A stretch of 64,000 bases of DNA, taken from Nocardia sp. CDC159. Lineage in GTDB: Bacteria > Actinomycetota > Actinomycetes > Mycobacteriales > Mycobacteriaceae. The stretch covers positions 310,001 through 374,000 of the forward strand of contig NZ_JAMRXH010000003.1 in the NCBI RefSeq assembly GCF_023740735.1, given 5' to 3'. A program made the position numbers and the translations under genes. The notes below the pieces were generated by a model, which had not been told where the DNA came from, did not search any database, and worked only from the letters and a program-made list of their open reading frames with translations. Position 1 is the first letter of the stretch, and each line of letters begins with the position of its first letter. This document shows positions 37,654-46,028 of this stretch, piece after piece.

Positions 37654-38988
37654 ATGGTGGAACGTAAACCGCCGCGGCCTCGGCGGATCTCCGAGGGCAC
37701 GTCCGAACACCACGAGGTCTATCTGCCGACCGGGGCCCTGTCCCCGAATCGGCAGAACCGGGACCCGCTGCCGGACACCCTGCTCAAGCGGGTGCGGCAG
37801 CTGTCGGGGCGGCTGTCGACCGAGGCCATCGCCTCGATGGAGGACCGGCTGCCGTTCTTCGGTGATCTGGACGCCGCTCAGCGCGCGGGCGTGCAGATGC
37901 TGGTGCAGACCGCGGTGGTCAACTTCCTGGAGTGGCTGCAGGACCCCGAGAGCGATATCCGCTTCTCCCTGGACGCCTTCCAGGTGATCCCGCAGGACCT
38001 CGCGCGACGGTTGACGCTGCGCCAGACCGTGGACATGGTCCGGGTCGCCATGGAGTTCTTCGAGCAGTGGCTGCCCGCCCTGGCCCGCAACGACCGGCAG
38101 CTGGTCGCGCTGACCGAGGCGGTGCTGCGCTACGGCCGCGAGCTCGGCTTCGCCGCCGCCTCGGTGTACGCCAGCGCGGCGGAATCCCGCGGCGCCTGGG
38201 ACACCCGGCTCGAGGCCCTGGTCGTCGACGCCGTGGTGCGCGGCGACACCGGACCCGAAATGCTCTCCCGCGCGGCGACCTTGAACTGGGACGCCACCGC
38301 GCCCGCGACCGTGCTGGTCGGCACGCCGGTCAACGACCAGGTGGCCGTGGTCGGTTCGGTGCACACCATCGCCGCCCGGCACGGCAACGCGGCGCTGGCC
38401 GTGGTGCAGGGCTCGCGGCTGGTCATGGTCGTCAGCGGCCATCTCGGCGAGGGCGGCTACCCCTCGCCGTTCCTGGCCGAGCTGCTGGCCGAGGTCTTCT
38501 CCGACGGGCCCGTGGTGATCGGCCCGACCACCCGGACGCTGTCGGCCGCGCATATCAGCGCGGTCGAGGCGATGGCCGGTATGGAGGCGGTCGTGGGCTG
38601 GCGCGGCGCGCCACGCCCGGTGCACGCCTCGGAACTGCTGCCCGAACGCGCACTGCTCGGGGACCGTGCTGCGATAGACGCTCTCAACGAGTATCTTGTG
38701 CTACCGTTGGCCGCCGCCGGATCGGCCCTGTCGGACACCCTCGACGCCTATCTCGATTGCGGCGGAGCCGTCGAGACGTGCGCCCGGCAGCTGTACGTTC
38801 ATCCAAATACGGTTCGCTACCGACTCAAGCGCATCGCCGACATCACCGGCCGAGATCCCGTCAATCCGCGCGACGCCTACGTACTCCGGATCGCCGCAAC
38901 AGTGGGTCGACTGACACGAATGCGTAACGAAACGCCGTCAACTGTCACAGAAGAGGCCTCTGACACCTTTTACGAAGATCGGCTGTAA
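37654..38988 (+). CDS. PucR/CdaR-family regulator of fatty-acid synthesis
   Basis: 444 residues. Central part resembles the GGDEF-like region of PucR regulators (WDTRLEALVVDAVVRGDTG, ATLNWDATAPATVLVGTP); the C-terminal HTH is TCARQLYVHPNTVRYRLKRIADITG then NPRDAYVLRIAATVGRL. It lies directly upstream of fabD, in the place of Rv2242 and of Streptomyces FasR, a PucR-type activator of the fabD operon (established for Streptomyces; not to be confused with the unrelated TetR-type FasR of mycobacteria). It should control the FAS-II genes here, possibly via the palindrome at 39030-39050. No sensor domain with known ligand is visible; an acyl-CoA or malonyl-CoA signal is a guess. Confidence 0.88.
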   Translation: MVERKPPRPRRISEGTSEHHEVYLPTGALSPNRQNRDPLPDTLLKRVRQLSGRLSTEAIASMEDRLPFFGDLDAAQRAGVQMLVQTAVVNFLEWLQDPESDIRFSLDAFQVIPQDLARRLTLRQTVDMVRVAMEFFEQWLPALARNDRQLVALTEAVLRYGRELGFAAASVYASAAESRGAWDTRLEALVVDAVVRGDTGPEMLSRAATLNWDATAPATVLVGTPVNDQVAVVGSVHTIAARHGNAALAVVQGSRLVMVVSGHLGEGGYPSPFLAELLAEVFSDGPVVIGPTTRTLSAAHISAVEAMAGMEAVVGWRGAPRPVHASELLPERALLGDRAAIDALNEYLVLPLAAAGSALSDTLDAYLDCGGAVETCARQLYVHPNTVRYRLKRIADITGRDPVNPRDAYVLRIAATVGRLTRMRNETPSTVTEEASDTFYEDRL

Positions 38989-39029
38989 CGCCGAGGGGGA
39001 ATCGGTCGATCGCGACATCTCACTTGCCG

Positions 39030-39050
39030 TTTTGTGGGGTCCACACAAAA
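39030..39050. promoter_or_regulatory. 21-bp palindrome upstream of fabD
   Basis: Arms TTTTGTGGGG and CCACACAAAA around a central T at 39040 match at nine of ten positions. It lies 66 bp before fabD and 41 bp after the PucR-type gene. A second TTTTGTAG at 39104-39111 repeats the half site. Likely operator of the upstream regulator (inference). Confidence 0.65.
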
Positions 39051-39116
39051 GCGGTCGACAAGCTTCATTCGCGTCGACATCTCCGGATGGGCTTCCCACA
39101 GTGTTTTGTAGAGGGC

Positions 39117-40040
39117 GTGATCGCGTTGCTCGCCCCTGGACAGGGCTCACAGACCCCAGGCATGCTCGCGCCTTGGCTCGATCTTCCCGGCGCGCGCGAC
39201 CGCCTCGACCTCTGGTCCCAGGCCTGCGGCCTGGACCTGCTGCGACTCGGCACCACCGCCACGGCGGAGGAGATCACCGACACCGCGGTGACTCAGCCCC
39301 TGGTCGTGGCCGCGGCGCTGCTGGCGTACGCGGAAATCCCGTCGGAAGCGATTCCGAGGGATACGATCGTCGCCGGACACTCGGTAGGCGAACTCGCCGC
39401 CGCTGCTGTCGCCGGTGTCATCTCCGCTGATGACGCGGTGCGGCTGGCCGGTATCCGCGGTGCGGAGATGGCCAAGGCGTGCGCGTTGGAGCCGACCGGA
39501 ATGTCCGCCGTGCTCGGCGGTGATGAGGCCGCCGTGCTCGCCCGGCTCGCCGAGCTCGACCTGGTTCCGGCCAACCGCAACGCGGCCGGTCAGATCGTGG
39601 CGGCTGGTCGGCTCGATGCGTTGGCGGAACTGGCGGACAATCCGCCGGAAAAGGCGCGTGTTCGCGCGCTGTCCGTCGCCGGAGCGTTCCACACCGCGTT
39701 CATGGCACCCGCCCAGAACGCTGTGACAGAGGCCATCTCTGGGATCACTCCCGGCGAACCGACCCGGGTTCTCCTGTCGAACTTCGACGGAAAGCCGGTC
39801 GACTCGGGCTCAGACGCCATCGAGAAGCTCGCCGCACAGGTGACCCGGCCCGTCCGGTGGGATCTGTGCACCGAGACCCTCCGCGCGGCGGGAGTCTCCG
39901 CGGTGGCAGAACTGCCACCGGCCGGAACTCTGGTCGGTATCGCCAAGCGGGAGCTGAAGGGCACGCCCAATCTGGCATTGAAGACGCCGGAAGATATTGC
40001 TGCGTTGGCGGAGTTGTCGACAGTCTCGGCAACCAGCTAG
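39117..40040 (+). CDS. fabD: Malonyl-CoA:ACP transacylase FabD
   Basis: About 307 residues. [18 protein letters not shown] at the N-terminus, nucleophile Ser89 in [17 protein letters not shown], Arg in LAGIRGAEM, catalytic His in [11 protein letters not shown] and AELPPAGTL at the C-terminus. It loads malonyl groups on AcpM for the KasA condensations. GTG at 39117 with GAGGG 2-6 bases upstream; the ORF upstream of it overlaps the palindrome and lacks similarity. First gene of the FAS-II operon. Confidence 0.93.
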   Translation: MIALLAPGQGSQTPGMLAPWLDLPGARDRLDLWSQACGLDLLRLGTTATAEEITDTAVTQPLVVAAALLAYAEIPSEAIPRDTIVAGHSVGELAAAAVAGVISADDAVRLAGIRGAEMAKACALEPTGMSAVLGGDEAAVLARLAELDLVPANRNAAGQIVAAGRLDALAELADNPPEKARVRALSVAGAFHTAFMAPAQNAVTEAISGITPGEPTRVLLSNFDGKPVDSGSDAIEKLAAQVTRPVRWDLCTETLRAAGVSAVAELPPAGTLVGIAKRELKGTPNLALKTPEDIAALAELSTVSATS

Positions 40041-40154
40041 CTTTCGTCGCGGCCCGCAACGATGCGGACCCGACCGGGACCGGCGGAAACAAAAGCCGGG
40101 CTCGTACCGAAAAAGAAAACGGACCCCAGAGAGTAACAAGAAGGGAGCCACGAA

Positions 40155-40457
40155 GTGGCCGCTCTGACCCAGGAACAGATCGTCGAAGAGCTCGCGAAGA
40201 TCATCGAAGAAGTGACCGGCATCGAGCCGTCCGAGGTGACCTTGGAGAAGTCCTTCGTCGACGACCTGGACATCGACTCGCTGTCGATGGTCGAGATCGC
40301 GGTGCAGACCGAGGACAAGTACGGCGTCAAGATTCCGGACGAGGACCTCGCCAGCCTGAAGACCGTCGGCGACGCCGTCGCCTACATCCAGAAGCTCGAG
40401 GCCGAGAACTCCGAGGCGGCCGAGGAGCTGAAGGCCAAGTTCGGGCACGCCGAGTAA
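40155..40457 (+). CDS. acpM: Meromycolate-extension acyl carrier protein
   Basis: 100 residues. Phosphopantetheine Ser42 in [19 protein letters not shown], with [26 protein letters not shown] following, nearly identical to mycobacterial AcpM. The C-terminal extension ([18 protein letters not shown] type) is about 15 residues shorter than in M. tuberculosis. GTG start at 40155 with AAGGGAG 6 bases upstream. Carries the growing chain between FabD, KasA and the reductases. Confidence 0.95.
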   Translation: MAALTQEQIVEELAKIIEEVTGIEPSEVTLEKSFVDDLDIDSLSMVEIAVQTEDKYGVKIPDEDLASLKTVGDAVAYIQKLEAENSEAAEELKAKFGHAE

Positions 40458-40468
40458 GGGCCGACAAC

Positions 40469-41719
40469 GTGACCACTCCTTCCACCAAGAACGGGAACTT
40501 CCCCAACGTCGTCGTAACGAGCCTGGCGGCGACCACGTCGATCGCGGGCGATGTCGATGCGACGTGGAAGGGACTCCTCAACGGCGAGAGCGGTATCGAT
40601 ACGCTCGAGGATTCCTTCATCGAGGAATACGACCTGCCGGTTCGCATCGGCGGTCACCTCAAGGTCAACCCGGACACCCTGTTGAGCCGGGTTGAGATCC
40701 GTCGCATGGCGTATGTCGAGCGGCTCGCGACCGTGCTCGGTCGCGAGGTGTGGAAGAACGCCGGCAGCCCGGAGGTCGATCCCGAACGCCTCGGCGTCGC
40801 GATCGGTACCGGACTCGGCGGCGGCGATGCCCTCGTCGATTCGGTCGACAAGCTGAAGACCGGCGGCTATCGCAAGATCTCGCCGCTGGCCGTTCAGATG
40901 GTCATGCCGAACGGACCGTCCGCCGTTGTGGGCCTGGAGCTGCAGGCCCGGGCGGGAGTGGTCACGCCGGTGTCGGCATGTTCGTCCGGCTCCGAGGCCA
41001 TTGCCAACGCCTGGCGGATGATCGTCATGGGTGACGCCGACATGGTCGTCACCGGCGGCGTCGAGGGCTACATCGACTCGGTGCCTATCGCGGCGTTCTC
41101 CATGATGCGCGCGATGAGCACCCGCAACGACGATCCGAAGGGCGCCTCGCGTCCGTTCGACTCCGATCGCGACGGCTTCGTCTTCGGTGAGGCCGGTGCG
41201 CTCATGGTCATCGAGACCGAGGAGCATGCCAAGGCGCGCGGGGCCACCATCCACGCGCGGCTGCTGGGTGCGGGCATCACCTCCGACGGCTTCCACCTGG
41301 TTGCCCCCGATCCCGAGGGCAGCGGCGCGGCGCGCGCCATGCAGCGTGCGATGCAGACCGCCGGACTGTCGCCCAAGGACGTCACCCACATCAACGCCCA
41401 CGCGACCGCCACCCCGATCGGGGATACCGCGGAAGCCAACGCGATCCACAAGGCGGGCGTGCAGCACGCCTCGGTCTACGCGCCCAAGTCCGCCCTGGGC
41501 CACTCGATCGGCGCCGTCGGCGCCCTCGAGTCGGTGCTCACCGTGCTCAGCATCCGCGACGGCATCGTGCCGCCCACGCTGAACCTGGAGAACCAGGATC
41601 CGGAGATCGATCTGGATGTCGTGCACGGCGAGGCTCGCCGCCAGGACATCGAGTACGCGATCAACAACTCGTTCGGTTTCGGTGGGCACAATGTCGCGCT
41701 CGCCTTCGGCCGCTACTGA
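40469..41719 (+). CDS. kasA: Beta-ketoacyl-ACP synthase KasA
   Basis: 416 residues, the length of KasA of M. tuberculosis, with catalytic residues in the same positions: Cys171 in [15 protein letters not shown], His311 in [12 protein letters not shown], Lys340 and His345 in [15 protein letters not shown], plus [10 protein letters not shown] near the end. It elongates acyl-AcpM in FAS-II, a route to mycolic acids. GTG at 40469 lies 11 bases after the acpM stop with AAGGG upstream. No kasB copy follows, unlike mycobacteria; the next gene is accD6 after a large stem-loop. Confidence 0.95.
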   Translation: MTTPSTKNGNFPNVVVTSLAATTSIAGDVDATWKGLLNGESGIDTLEDSFIEEYDLPVRIGGHLKVNPDTLLSRVEIRRMAYVERLATVLGREVWKNAGSPEVDPERLGVAIGTGLGGGDALVDSVDKLKTGGYRKISPLAVQMVMPNGPSAVVGLELQARAGVVTPVSACSSGSEAIANAWRMIVMGDADMVVTGGVEGYIDSVPIAAFSMMRAMSTRNDDPKGASRPFDSDRDGFVFGEAGALMVIETEEHAKARGATIHARLLGAGITSDGFHLVAPDPEGSGAARAMQRAMQTAGLSPKDVTHINAHATATPIGDTAEANAIHKAGVQHASVYAPKSALGHSIGAVGALESVLTVLSIRDGIVPPTLNLENQDPEIDLDVVHGEARRQDIEYAINNSFGFGGHNVALAFGRY

Positions 41720-41746
41720 TTTCCGGTAACGGTCACCACTGCAGCG

Positions 41747-41799
41747 GTCCTGGTGTGGTTTTCGAGCACGTACTCGTAGCTTGAAAACCACACCAGGAC
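41747..41799 (+). promoter_or_regulatory. 21-bp stem-loop between kasA and accD6
   Basis: Arms 41747-41767 and 41779-41799 pair along all 21 positions, 20 as Watson-Crick pairs and one G-U; the 11-base loop is ACGTACTCGTA. The arm starts GTCCTGGTGTGGTTTTC. It is 27 bp past the kasA stop and 55 bp before accD6; only a short TTTT at 41807-41810 follows. It may be a terminator, attenuator or RNA-processing/stability site within the operon. Confidence 0.75.
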
Positions 41800-41854
41800 A
41801 ACGACATTTTGCAGCCGCGTCAGCGACTCCAGATCCACGCGAGGAGATTACGCG

Positions 41855-43285
41855 ATGACCATCATGGCCCCCGCCCAGACGGACACCACGACCGATCCCC
41901 GTGATCCGCTGGGCCGGTTGCAGCGCTTCTTCGACCCCGGAACCGTGCTGCCGCTGCATCCGCGGGACCGCTCCGGCGTGCTGGCCGCCATCGGCGAGGT
42001 CGACGGGGTGCGCACGGTCGCCTACTGCTCCGATGCCACCGTCATGGGTGGCGCGATGGGTGTGGAGGGTTGTAAGCACATCGTCGACGCGATCGATACC
42101 GCGATCGACTCCAAGGTTCCCGTGGTCGGCATCTGGCACTCCGGCGGCGCTCGCCTGGCCGAGGGTGTGGAATCGCTGCACGCGGTCGGCCTGGTCTTCG
42201 AGGCCATGGTGCGCGCCTCGGGCCTGGTCCCCCAGATCTCCGTGGTGGTCGGCTTCGCCGCCGGGGGTGCGGCCTACGGCCCCGCGCTCACCGATATCGT
42301 GATCATGGCGCCCGAGGGCCGCATCTTCGTCACCGGCCCGGACGTCGTCCGCTCGGTCACCGGCGAGAACGTGGATATGGCCACCCTGGGCGGTCCGGTC
42401 ACCCACGGCAAGAAGTCGGGCGTCAGTCATATCACCGCCGACGACGAGGCCGATGCCATGCACCGCGCCCGCCGGTTGGTGTCGATGTTCGCCGAGCAGG
42501 GCGAATTCGATCCGGTCGCCGCCGAACACGGCGATGTCGACCTGCAGGCCCTGCTGCCCGAGTCGGCCCGGCGCGCCTACAATGTCAAGCCGATCATCCA
42601 CGAGCTGCTCGACAACGTCGACGGCGAAAGCTCCTTCGAGGAGCTCCAGGGTGGCTACGCCCGCTCGATGGTGACCGGCATCGGCCGCCTCGCGGGCCGC
42701 ACGGTCGGTGTGCTGGCCAACAATCCGCTGCACCTGGGCGGCTGCCTGGACTCCGAAAGTGCCGAGAAGGCAGCGCGTTTCGTGCGACTGTGCAACTCCT
42801 TCGGCATTCCGCTGGTCGTGATCACCGATGTGCCCGGTTATCTGCCCGGCGTGAGCATGGAGTGGGAGGGTGTGGTGCGCCGCGGCGCCAAACTGCTGCA
42901 CGCCTTCGCCGAGGCCCGCGTCCCGCGCGTCACCCTGGTGACCCGCAAGATCTACGGCGGTGCCTACATCGCCATGAACGCCCGCTCGCTCGGCGCGACC
43001 GCGGTGTACGCCTGGCCCGGCTCGGAGGTCGCGGTCATGGGCGCCAAGGCCGCCGTGCAGATCCTGCACAAGAAGGCCCTGGCCGCCGCGCCCGAGGAGG
43101 AGCGCGAGGCCCTGCTCGAGCGCCTCACCGCCGAGCACGAGGAGATCGCGGGCGGCGTCGGGCGCGCGCTGGCGATCGGCGTCGTGGACGAGGTCATCGA
43201 TCCGGCCAAGACCCGCTCCACCATCGCCGCCGCCCTGGCCGCGGCGCCGTCGAAGCCCTCGCACCTGAAGAACATTCCGCTGTAA
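41855..43285 (+). CDS. accD6: Acyl-CoA carboxylase beta subunit AccD6
   Basis: 476 residues of the carboxyltransferase class. RFFDPGTVLPL at the N-terminus, VPVVGIWHSGGARLAEGVESLH and VVVGFAAGGAAYGPALTDIVIM (biotin-carrying half), LGGCLDSESAEKAARFVRLC and KIYGGAYIAMNARSLGATAVYAWPGSEVAVMGA (acyl-CoA half). AccD6 with an alpha subunit makes malonyl-CoA for FabD. ATG at 41855 with GAGGAG upstream. Same position as Rv2247, though kasB is absent here. Confidence 0.95.
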   Translation: MTIMAPAQTDTTTDPRDPLGRLQRFFDPGTVLPLHPRDRSGVLAAIGEVDGVRTVAYCSDATVMGGAMGVEGCKHIVDAIDTAIDSKVPVVGIWHSGGARLAEGVESLHAVGLVFEAMVRASGLVPQISVVVGFAAGGAAYGPALTDIVIMAPEGRIFVTGPDVVRSVTGENVDMATLGGPVTHGKKSGVSHITADDEADAMHRARRLVSMFAEQGEFDPVAAEHGDVDLQALLPESARRAYNVKPIIHELLDNVDGESSFEELQGGYARSMVTGIGRLAGRTVGVLANNPLHLGGCLDSESAEKAARFVRLCNSFGIPLVVITDVPGYLPGVSMEWEGVVRRGAKLLHAFAEARVPRVTLVTRKIYGGAYIAMNARSLGATAVYAWPGSEVAVMGAKAAVQILHKKALAAAPEEEREALLERLTAEHEEIAGGVGRALAIGVVDEVIDPAKTRSTIAAALAAAPSKPSHLKNIPL

Positions 43286-43300
43286 GCGGTGGTGCCACAA

Positions 43301-43334
43301 GGGGTGGGCGGCCCTCGGGCCGCCCACCCCTTTT
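43301..43334. terminator. Strong terminator after accD6
   Basis: A 14-bp perfect GC-rich inverted repeat (GGGGTGGGCGGCCC and complement, 43301-43314 / 43317-43330) followed by TTTT. It ends right at the stop of the convergent gene and likely terminates both. Confidence 0.9.
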
Positions 43335-44351
43335 CTATTCATCGCCTCGGGACTCGGTCGGGTCCGGATCGTCGGAGCTGCCGACGACGGTGAGTTCCAG
43401 CAGCATGAGCCGGGCGGTATCCGGGGTCGGAATGATCGTGCCGACCGCGTCCACGACCGTCCAGCCGCCGCCCATCCGGCGCAGGCGCACCCCATCCACC
43501 CGGCCGTGGGTGCGGCCGTCGCGGGTCACGCGGTCCACCTCGGCGAGGATGCGGGCCACATCGTCGGGATGTGGGGTGTCGCGGTCGTCGACCATGCCCT
43601 TCCACTGAATGCCGGGCACCGGGTCGGTTATCCAGCGGATCAGGCGCACCTGCCGGGCGTCGGCCAGCACCAGGTGACCGTTGCCCGCGGCCTGCTGTCC
43701 CAGCACCGACAGCGCGGCGCCGTCGAGCGAAATCTCTTCGGGCGCACGGTATTGCGTGATGTCCTGGATCAGGCCGCGCCAGCAGTACGCGGCCGCGCCG
43801 ACGCCGTTGCGCACCGCCAGCCGGTAGCGGCGCAACCGGTGGCCGAGGCGGGCGGTGACATCACCGGACCAGCGGCTGCCCGCGACCGGTTCGACGGTCC
43901 GCAGGATCAGCTCCATCGAACCGTCGAAGCGCTCGACGTACCGGAACGCCTCCGGCACGGTCCAACTCGACCGATCGCGCGGCAGCGGCCAGTCGAATGC
44001 GGGCCGGCCCAGCCGGATCGAGCACGCCTGCGAGGAATAGCCGAACGCCGCAACGGCGTACGGCTCCGGCAGCGGCTCGCCGTCGGCGGCGATCCGCACC
44101 TGTACGGCGTGCACGCGGCCGTCCGGACCGAAGACCGGACCGGCCGATACCGTGTGCTCCCCGAGACCGTGCCCGGCCAGCCGCATCTGCACCCGCTCGC
44201 GCCGCTCGTGGGCCTGTGCCACAAGTCGCAGCCCGCCGGGCGGTAACAATCGCGTCGGCGAGCGCCACTCGGTCAGGCGATCGTCGACCGCCAGCACCGA
44301 CCAGTCCTCGCTCTCCCCCAGGGTCTCGATGAGAACCCGCGCTCCCTCCAT
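43335..44351 (-). CDS. GAF/PAS-like signalling protein (DUF5593 type)
   Basis: About 338 residues. The N-terminal half has a GAF-like stretch (ARVLIETLGESEDWSVLAVDD, VQMRLAGHGLGEHTVSAGPVFG) and the middle looks PAS-like (SWTVPEAFRYVERFDGS, then AAYCWRGLIQDITQYRAPEE). The C-terminal part resembles a partial second PAS domain with IRWITDPVPGIQWKGMVDD. No output domain, HTH, kinase or GGDEF is present. Conserved in Nocardia and relatives; role unknown. ATG at 44351 with AGGAGGGG upstream. Confidence in the exact domain names is moderate. Confidence 0.65.
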   Translation of the reverse strand: MEGARVLIETLGESEDWSVLAVDDRLTEWRSPTRLLPPGGLRLVAQAHERRERVQMRLAGHGLGEHTVSAGPVFGPDGRVHAVQVRIAADGEPLPEPYAVAAFGYSSQACSIRLGRPAFDWPLPRDRSSWTVPEAFRYVERFDGSMELILRTVEPVAGSRWSGDVTARLGHRLRRYRLAVRNGVGAAAYCWRGLIQDITQYRAPEEISLDGAALSVLGQQAAGNGHLVLADARQVRLIRWITDPVPGIQWKGMVDDRDTPHPDDVARILAEVDRVTRDGRTHGRVDGVRLRRMGGGWTVVDAVGTIIPTPDTARLMLLELTVVGSSDDPDPTESRGDE

Positions 44352-44518
44352 GGCAGTACTCCCCTCCTGTCCTTGGGGAAACTGTGCCACAGCGACCGCG
44401 GGCCCCGGCCGCCGGACGAGCCCGTCTGCAGCACACGCCGGGTAATTCGCGCAGGCGAGAGGCCTACGGCCGCACCGGAATCGGCGTCATCCGGTGACCG
44501 CTCCGGACACTCGGGTGC

Positions 44519-45052
44519 TCACCCCACGTCGCGGCGCAGCCAGGTGACCTCCGCGCCCTCGCCCCCGCTGCGATACGGTTCGAGCTCGTCGTCCCAGGCG
44601 GTCCCGAGCGCGTGGTCGATATCGGCGGCGATCTCGGCGGCGCTGTGGCGGCCGCGCTCACGGGCGGCCCGGACGATCGCGCGCAGCCGCATCTCCCCCA
44701 CCACCACATCGCCGTTCGCACTCATCGCACCGCACCACAGACCGAGTCCGGGCACGAAACTGAAGCGTTCGCCGTCGACCCCTTCACTCGGGTCCTCGGT
44801 CACCTCGAAACGCAAAACCGGCCAAGCCCGCAATGCATTGGCAATCCGTCCGCCGGTGCCGACCGGACCGACCCAGTCGGTGATCGCGCGCAGTTGTCCC
44901 GGCGCCACGGGCTGCGATGTCCAGCGCAATTTCGCCGGTGCCTTCAGCGTCGAGGAGAGCGTCCACTCGATGTGCGGGCACAGCGCCGCGGGCGACGAAT
45001 GAATGTACACGGCACCGGCCGTCGCGTCCGCGAACTGATTCGATGCGCGCAC
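44519..45052 (-). CDS. DUF3145-family protein
   Basis: About 177 residues: GAVYIHSSPAALCPHIEWTLSS, APAKLRWTSQPVAPGQLRA, LRAWPVLRFEVTEDPSEG, RFSFVPGLGLWCGAMSANGD, and a closing LEPYRSGGEGAEVTWLRRDVG. This is the DUF3145 family, an actinobacterial protein of unknown function. GTG at 45052 begins the conserved N-terminus. Same strand as the preceding PAS-like gene but not tightly spaced. Confidence 0.88.
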   Translation of the reverse strand: MRASNQFADATAGAVYIHSSPAALCPHIEWTLSSTLKAPAKLRWTSQPVAPGQLRAITDWVGPVGTGGRIANALRAWPVLRFEVTEDPSEGVDGERFSFVPGLGLWCGAMSANGDVVVGEMRLRAIVRAARERGRHSAAEIAADIDHALGTAWDDELEPYRSGGEGAEVTWLRRDVG

Positions 45053-45146
45053 AAGTACACCTCCAGCCTCGACGTGTGACGTCTTCCCCAACGACCCGTC
45101 GAGCCGGCGTGGCCCGAGTTTACTGGAGTGCCCGAAGTTACGGGTG

Positions 45147-45980
45147 TTACTTTTCGGCCGTGTTGTGTGACGTTGCGATCTCGTCCAGGACCGCGTCACT
45201 GAGCGGCGGCCACGCCGCCCGCGCCCAATCGCCGAAGTTTTCGTCGCTCAAAGCCACGCATGCCGCGCCCGCCGCGGGGTCGACCCACAGGAACGTGCCG
45301 GTCTGACCGAAATGACCGTAGGTGCGCGGCGAGTTGGCCGCACCGGTCCAATGCGGAGTCTTGTGATCGCGAATCTCGAATCCCAGCCCCCAATCGTTGG
45401 GGCGCTGGGAGCCATAACCCGGCAGCACGCCGCCCGTTCCCGGAAATTGCACCGAAGTCGCCTCGGCGAGCGTCTGCTCGGACAACAGTGTGGGATGCAG
45501 CAACTCTTCGGCGAATCGCAGCATATCCGCCAGCGACGAGCGCGCGGCATGGCCCGCCGACCCGCGCAGCAGCGAGGATTTCATTTCGAGCGGCTCGAAT
45601 ACGGCCTCGTGCAGATAGTCCTCGAACGCGATACCGGTCTGCTCGGCCACGAAGCGCGCGAGCACCTCGAATCCGGCGCTCGAGTAGATCCGCTTGGCGC
45701 CGGGCTCGGCCATGATCACCGTCGTGTCGAAGGCCAGGCCCGAGGTGTGTGCGAGCAGATGGCGCACGGTCGAGCCCGGTGGACCGGCCGGCTGGTCCAG
45801 GTCGATCGCACCCTCCTCCACCGCGACCAGAACCGCGTACGCCGCAAGGGGTTTGGTCACCGAGGCGAGCGCGAACACCCGATCGGCGTCCCCCTCGCTC
45901 GCGCTGGCGCCCCGCGCGGTCACCACACCCGCCGCCGCATGCCGAACCGGCCACTGTCGAATCTGCTCCAGTGCTCGCAC
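45147..45980 (-). CDS. Serine hydrolase, beta-lactamase/class C fold
   Basis: About 277 residues. Nucleophile Ser-x-x-Lys in ALASVTKPLAAY, the Tyr motif in RIYSSAGFEVL (YSS), and the third motif HFGQTGTFLWVDP (HxGxTG), the class C beta-lactamase/DD-peptidase/esterase arrangement. No signal peptide, so an intracellular esterase or peptidase is more likely than a resistance enzyme. GTG at 45980. Divergent from another protein of the same superfamily only 48 bp away. Confidence 0.82.
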   Translation of the reverse strand: MRALEQIRQWPVRHAAAGVVTARGASASEGDADRVFALASVTKPLAAYAVLVAVEEGAIDLDQPAGPPGSTVRHLLAHTSGLAFDTTVIMAEPGAKRIYSSAGFEVLARFVAEQTGIAFEDYLHEAVFEPLEMKSSLLRGSAGHAARSSLADMLRFAEELLHPTLLSEQTLAEATSVQFPGTGGVLPGYGSQRPNDWGLGFEIRDHKTPHWTGAANSPRTYGHFGQTGTFLWVDPAAGAACVALSDENFGDWARAAWPPLSDAVLDEIATSHNTAEK

Positions 45981-46028
45981 GGGGACGAGCCTACGGCGAC
46001 CGGCCCGGCGGCTACCATCGAGCCCATC

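Noticed and set aside
39857..41719. A long N-terminal extension of KasA starting inside fabD
   Set aside because: The first 200 residues are Arg-rich out-of-frame sequence over acpM; the GTG at 40469 gives the 416-residue family length.
40382..43495. A 1037-codon minus-strand open frame opposite kasA and accD6
   Set aside because: Shadow of conserved plus-strand genes; no motif or sensible start.
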